Shown here piece by piece: positions 6,248 to 9,425 of a stretch of 9,425 nucleotides of DNA (position 1 is the stretch's first letter; every line of letters begins with the position of its first letter). The stretch is from DATAYA01 sp036272815 (lineage in GTDB: Bacteria > Pseudomonadota > Alphaproteobacteria > Acetobacterales > Acetobacteraceae): NCBI GenBank assembly GCA_036272815.1, contig DATAYA010000223.1:1-9425 (forward strand). The letters run 5' to 3'. Position numbers and translations under genes: made by a program. The notes beneath the pieces are model-generated. The model had not been told where the DNA came from and searched no databases. It saw nothing but the letters and a program-made list of their open reading frames with translations.

Positions 6248-7189
6248 ATGGCGCTGCTCCGCTACACGCTGTCGCGCATCCTGCAGATGATCCCGGTGCT
6301 GCTCGGCATCACGCTGGTCGCGTTCCTGCTGCTGCGTGTGCTGCCGGGCGATCCCGCCTCGCTGATGATCGGCGCACGCGGCTCGGATGCCGACGTGCTG
6401 CGGCTGCGCCACCAGCTCGGCCTCGACCGGCCGCTATGGGTGCAGTACGCAATCTTCCTGCGCGAGATGGCGAGCGGCAGCTTCGGCCAGTCGCTTGCGT
6501 ATCGTCGCCCGGTGATGACGTTGATTGCCGAGCGGCTCGCGCCGACCCTGTGGCTGGTCGGGCTGGCCACCGTGCTGGCGGTCGCGATCACGTTTCCGCT
6601 CGCCGTCGTCTCGGCGCTGCGGCGCAACCGACTGCCGGACCTCGTCATCAAAACGGTGTTCACCGCGGCGCTGTCGATGCCGCAGTTCTGGCTCGGCATC
6701 CTGCTAATTCTGCTGTTCTCGCTGCGGCTGCACCTGTTCCCGGTCGCGGGCTACGGCAGCGGTCCGCTGGGGCATCTCTGGCACCTGTTCCTGCCGGCCT
6801 TCGTGATTGCGCTGGGCACCTCGGCGCTGACGATCCGCAGCCTGCGCAGCAGCATCATCGCCGTGCAGACCGCGGAATACATCGACACCGCCTACGCGAA
6901 AGGCCTGACCGGCAGGATGGTGATGCGCCGGCACATCCTGCGCAACGCGGCGGTCAGCACGATCTCCGTGCTCGGCGTGCATACCGGATGGGTGATCGGC
7001 GGCACCGTGGTGATCGAGAGCGTGTTCGCGATCCCCGGCCTCGGCCAGCTTCTCGTCGCCTCGATCGCGGCGCGCGACTATGCCGCCGTGCAGGGGCTGA
7101 CCGTCGTGTTCGCGGTCATGGTCACGGCGATCAGCCTCGCGACCGACCTTGGCTACGCGCTGGTCGATCCGCGGGTGGAGCTGGAATGA
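6248..7189 (+). CDS. ABC transporter permease, DppB/OppB type
   Basis: An inner-membrane subunit forming half of the import channel, of 313 residues, which is normal for DppB-like proteins. The N-terminal helix (about 10-32) ends in the family motif LRVLPGDPA (29-37), followed by the LGLDRPLWVQY periplasmic segment. About five further hydrophobic segments follow from about residue 97 to the C-terminus. The cytoplasmic EAA loop that docks on the ATPase is at about 209-230 (EYIDTAYAKGL, starting at E210). The C-terminus VDPRVELE matches the usual YxxxDPRixl ending. AGGA at 6239-6242, five bases before the ATG, is a good ribosome binding site. The stop overlaps the next start (ATGA), as expected for two permeases made in equal amounts. 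Confidence 0.94.
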   Translation: MALLRYTLSRILQMIPVLLGITLVAFLLLRVLPGDPASLMIGARGSDADVLRLRHQLGLDRPLWVQYAIFLREMASGSFGQSLAYRRPVMTLIAERLAPTLWLVGLATVLAVAITFPLAVVSALRRNRLPDLVIKTVFTAALSMPQFWLGILLILLFSLRLHLFPVAGYGSGPLGHLWHLFLPAFVIALGTSALTIRSLRSSIIAVQTAEYIDTAYAKGLTGRMVMRRHILRNAAVSTISVLGVHTGWVIGGTVVIESVFAIPGLGQLLVASIAARDYAAVQGLTVVFAVMVTAISLATDLGYALVDPRVELE

Positions 7190-7995
7190 CGCGCCGGCCC
7201 GGGTCGCCGCTGATCGCGGGGATCGCGATGCTGCTGCTGCTGGCGTTGGCACTCGCCGCCGGCCCCGCGCTCACCGGCTACAGCGGCGAGACGGTGGACT
7301 TTTCTCGCGCGCTGCGTCCGCCCTCCGCAGGACACTGGATGGGCACGGACAATCTCGGGCGCGACGTGCTGACCCGCGTGCTGCTGGGCGGGCGCATCGA
7401 TCTGCGGATCGTCGCGATCTGCGTGGCGTTGCCGTTCCTGCTCGGCTCCGCGATCGGCGCCGCGTCCGGCTATGCCGGCGGCTGGCTCGACCGCATCGTG
7501 ATGCGCGTCGTCGATGTGCTGTGGGCGTTTCCGTTCTACGTCCTGGTCATCGCGATCGTCGGCACGCTCGGCCCGTCGATGGCCAATCTGTACGTGGCGT
7601 TCACGCTGGTGGTATGGATCTCCTTCGCGCGCATCGTCCGCGGCGAGGTGCTGGTCGCCAAGCGCGCAGAGTACATGGTCGCGGCCCGCCTGCTCGGTTT
7701 CTCGCACGCGCGGATCGTGCTGCGCCATCTGCTGCCCAATGCCATCACGCCCGCCATCGTCTTTGCGTTCGGCGATGCGGTGCTGACGATCCTGGCGGTG
7801 ACGGCGCTGAGCTTCCTCGGCCTCGGCGTGCAGCCGCCGACGCCGGAATGGGGCGTGATGATCGCCGACGGACGCAACTTCATCTTCGACGCCTGGTGGA
7901 TCTCCACCTTCCCCGGCGCCGCGATCATCTACGCCGGCCTCGCGCTGACCCTGCTCGGCGAGGGGATCGACGACCTGCTGCGGCCGAAGGGCTGA
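7186..7995 (+). CDS. ABC transporter permease, DppC/OppC type
   Basis: The second channel-forming inner-membrane subunit, pairing with the DppB-like protein. At 269 residues it is slightly short for the family (about 275-300) because the cytoplasmic N-terminus before the first helix (about 8-27) is brief. The DppC hallmark WMGTDNLGRDVLTRVLLGG follows the first helix, corresponding to the common GTDxxGRDvlsR motif. The EAA loop contacting the ATPases begins near E162 (EYMVAARLLGFS, then RHLLPNAI). Near the C-terminus LSFLGLGVQPPTPEWGVM is the strongly conserved segment of the family. The ATG shares four bases with the preceding stop. AAGGG near its own 3' end (7986-7990) serves the following ATPase gene. 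Confidence 0.94.
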   Translation: MTRRPGSPLIAGIAMLLLLALALAAGPALTGYSGETVDFSRALRPPSAGHWMGTDNLGRDVLTRVLLGGRIDLRIVAICVALPFLLGSAIGAASGYAGGWLDRIVMRVVDVLWAFPFYVLVIAIVGTLGPSMANLYVAFTLVVWISFARIVRGEVLVAKRAEYMVAARLLGFSHARIVLRHLLPNAITPAIVFAFGDAVLTILAVTALSFLGLGVQPPTPEWGVMIADGRNFIFDAWWISTFPGAAIIYAGLALTLLGEGIDDLLRPKG

Positions 7996-7998
7996 GCG

Positions 7999-8958
7999 GT
8001 GCTAGAGCTACGCAACCTGCGCACGGCGTTCGAGGCGGACGGCCGGCGCGTCGTCGCGGTGGACGGCGTGAGCCTGCGCGTCGCGGCCGGCCAGATGTTC
8101 GGCCTGGTCGGCGAGAGCGGCTGCGGCAAGAGTGCGACCTGCCGCTCCATCCTGCGGCTGTTTTCGGACGCGCGCGCGACCATCGAGGGCGAGATCGCGT
8201 TCGGCGGCCGCGACCTCGCGCGCCTGCCCGAGGCCGATCTCGCCGCGGTGCGCGGCCGCGAGATCGCGATGATCTTCCAGGACCCGATGACCGCGCTCAA
8301 TCCGACGATGCGCGTTGGCGCGCAGATCGCGGAGGGGCTGCGGCGGCATCGCGACCTGCGCGGCGGTGCGGCGCGGCGAGAGGCGATCGCGATGCTGCGC
8401 AGCGTCGGCGTGCCGGGGGCAGAGCAGCGCGTCGCGAGCTACCCGCACGAGTTCTCCGGCGGGATGCGCCAGCGGGTGCTGATCGCGATCGCGCTGGCCT
8501 GCCGCCCGAAACTGCTGATCGCCGACGAACCGACCACCGCACTCGATGTCACGATCCAGGACCAGATTCTCAAACTCATCCTGCGCCTGCGGCAGGAACT
8601 CGGGATGGGCGTGCTGCTGGTGACGCACGATCTCGGCGTGGTGGCGCAGACCTGCGAGCGCGTTGCCGTGATGTATGCCGGGCACATCGTGGAGGAGGCT
8701 CCGGTCGCGGCACTGTTTCGCCGGCCGCGCCATCCCTACACCGCGGCCCTGCTCGCCGCACTGCCGGGGCGCGGCCGCAACCGTGATCTGCGCGCCATTC
8801 CCGGCGGACCGCCCGACCTCGCCGCACCGCCGCAAGGCTGCCGCTTCCACCCGCGTTGCCCGCACGCAATCGACGCCTGCCGGGTGCAGCGTCCGCCGCT
8901 GGTCGAGACCGGCGACGGCGGCCGGACTGCCTGCCTGCGCTGGCGGGAGGTGACGTGA
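7999..8958 (+). CDS. ABC transporter ATP-binding protein, DppD/OppD type
   Basis: A cytoplasmic ATPase powering import, of 319 residues and full length. Walker A GESGCGKS is at 38-45, the Q-loop glutamine at 94 (FQDPMTALNP), the signature FSGGM at 152-156, Walker B LLIADE at 172-177, and the H-loop histidine at 210 (VTHD). The C-terminal oligopeptide-transporter domain contains HPY (near residue 249) and four cysteines: C281, C287, C294 and C312. The first three are in the common CxxxxxC-x6-C arrangement, which in some DppD and OppD proteins is reported to bind an iron-sulfur cluster. The start is GTG at 7999, three bases after the permease stop, with AAGGG eight bases upstream; no better start fits the family N-terminus LELRNL. 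The stop overlaps the next gene's GTG. Confidence 0.93.
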   Translation: MLELRNLRTAFEADGRRVVAVDGVSLRVAAGQMFGLVGESGCGKSATCRSILRLFSDARATIEGEIAFGGRDLARLPEADLAAVRGREIAMIFQDPMTALNPTMRVGAQIAEGLRRHRDLRGGAARREAIAMLRSVGVPGAEQRVASYPHEFSGGMRQRVLIAIALACRPKLLIADEPTTALDVTIQDQILKLILRLRQELGMGVLLVTHDLGVVAQTCERVAVMYAGHIVEEAPVAALFRRPRHPYTAALLAALPGRGRNRDLRAIPGGPPDLAAPPQGCRFHPRCPHAIDACRVQRPPLVETGDGGRTACLRWREVT

Positions 8959-9425
8959 CGCCGATCCTGGAAGCACGCGGCGTCGGCAAAACCTTCACCC
9001 GCCGGCGCGGGCTGCGGCGCGAACTGGTTCATGCCGTGCGTGACGTGTCGTTCGCGATCGGACGCGGCGAGACGCTGGGCATCGTCGGCGAGAGCGGCTG
9101 CGGCAAATCGACCTTGGCGCGCACCCTGGTCGCAGCGCATCCGCCAAGCGCGGGCGAGGTGCTGGTGGAGGGACGGCCGGTCTCCGGCCCCGGCGGCTGG
9201 AGCCGCCGCGCGCTCGCCCGCCACATCCAGCTTGTGTTCCAGGACCCGTACGCCTCGCTCAACCCGCGGCTGACGGTTGGCAGCGCGATCGCCGAGGTGA
9301 TCCGCGTGCATCGGCTGCGGCAGGGCGAGGCCGCGATCGGCGCGCGCGTGGACGAACTGCTGGACATGGTCGGCTTGTCGCCAGCGATGCGCGGGAGGTT
9401 GCCGCATGCCTTCAGCGGCGGCCAG
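8955..9425 (+). CDS. ABC transporter ATP-binding protein, DppF/OppF type (3' end cut by window)
   Basis: The partner ATPase of the DppD-like protein. 157 residues are visible, about half of the usual 320 or so. The start is a GTG that overlaps the previous stop by four bases (GTGA), with GGGAGG (8945-8950) four bases upstream, an excellent ribosome binding site. Walker A GESGCGKS is at 45-52 and the Q-loop glutamine at 96 (FQDPYASLNPR); the PYxSLNPR form is typical of the DppF/OppF branch. The window ends exactly at the signature FSGGQ (153-157), so Walker B, the H-loop and the C-terminal domain lie outside. Nothing suggests disruption; the cut is the window boundary. Confidence 0.92.
   Translation, partial: MTPILEARGVGKTFTRRRGLRRELVHAVRDVSFAIGRGETLGIVGESGCGKSTLARTLVAAHPPSAGEVLVEGRPVSGPGGWSRRALARHIQLVFQDPYASLNPRLTVGSAIAEVIRVHRLRQGEAAIGARVDELLDMVGLSPAMRGRLPHAFSGGQ

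Noticed and set aside
7149..8786. 545-codon plus-strand frame overlapping the DppC-like and DppD-like genes
   Set aside because: It is out of frame with two genes that carry complete family motifs and has no recognisable domain of its own.

Overview
The window is a compact, very GC-rich (roughly 70 % by eye) bacterial segment. Codon use, GTG starts, short intergenic gaps and the look of the proteins suggest an alphaproteobacterium. Acetobacteraceae, Rhizobiales or Sphingomonadales are all possible, and I cannot narrow it from sequence alone. No RNA gene, mobile element, CRISPR array or long repeat is visible, and no stretch over about 100 bases lacks a gene.

Layout: eight genes lie around a divergent centre near 3783-3839. 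Leftward (minus strand), in transcription order, are a GlpA-type FAD dehydrogenase with a C-terminal BFD-like [2Fe-2S] domain (2412-3782), a pyridine-nucleotide-disulfide-type flavoprotein overlapping it by 4 bases (1216-2415), and an FGGY kinase of the glycerol kinase branch (1-1210, its C-terminus cut by the window edge). Rightward (plus strand) are a DeoR-family regulator (3840-4622), then a peptide-type ABC importer: family 5 solute-binding protein (4705-6219), two permeases (6248-7189, 7186-7995) and two ATPases (7999-8958, and 8955 to the right edge, cut at its signature motif).

Working model (inference): the importer brings in a polyol or polyol-containing compound, the kinase phosphorylates it, and the GlpA-like enzyme oxidises the polyol phosphate to a keto-phosphate. 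Electrons leave through FAD, then [2Fe-2S], then the second flavoprotein. The DeoR protein probably represses the locus until a phosphorylated intermediate appears. This resembles glycerol and glycerol 3-phosphate catabolism. However, the kinase has Gly at the position of a glycerol-binding Arg, the transporter is of the Dpp/Opp class rather than a glycerol facilitator, and no GlpC-like membrane subunit is seen. The substrate may therefore not be glycerol. Each family is known, and I see no wholly new system; the unusual point is the combination and the unknown substrate.
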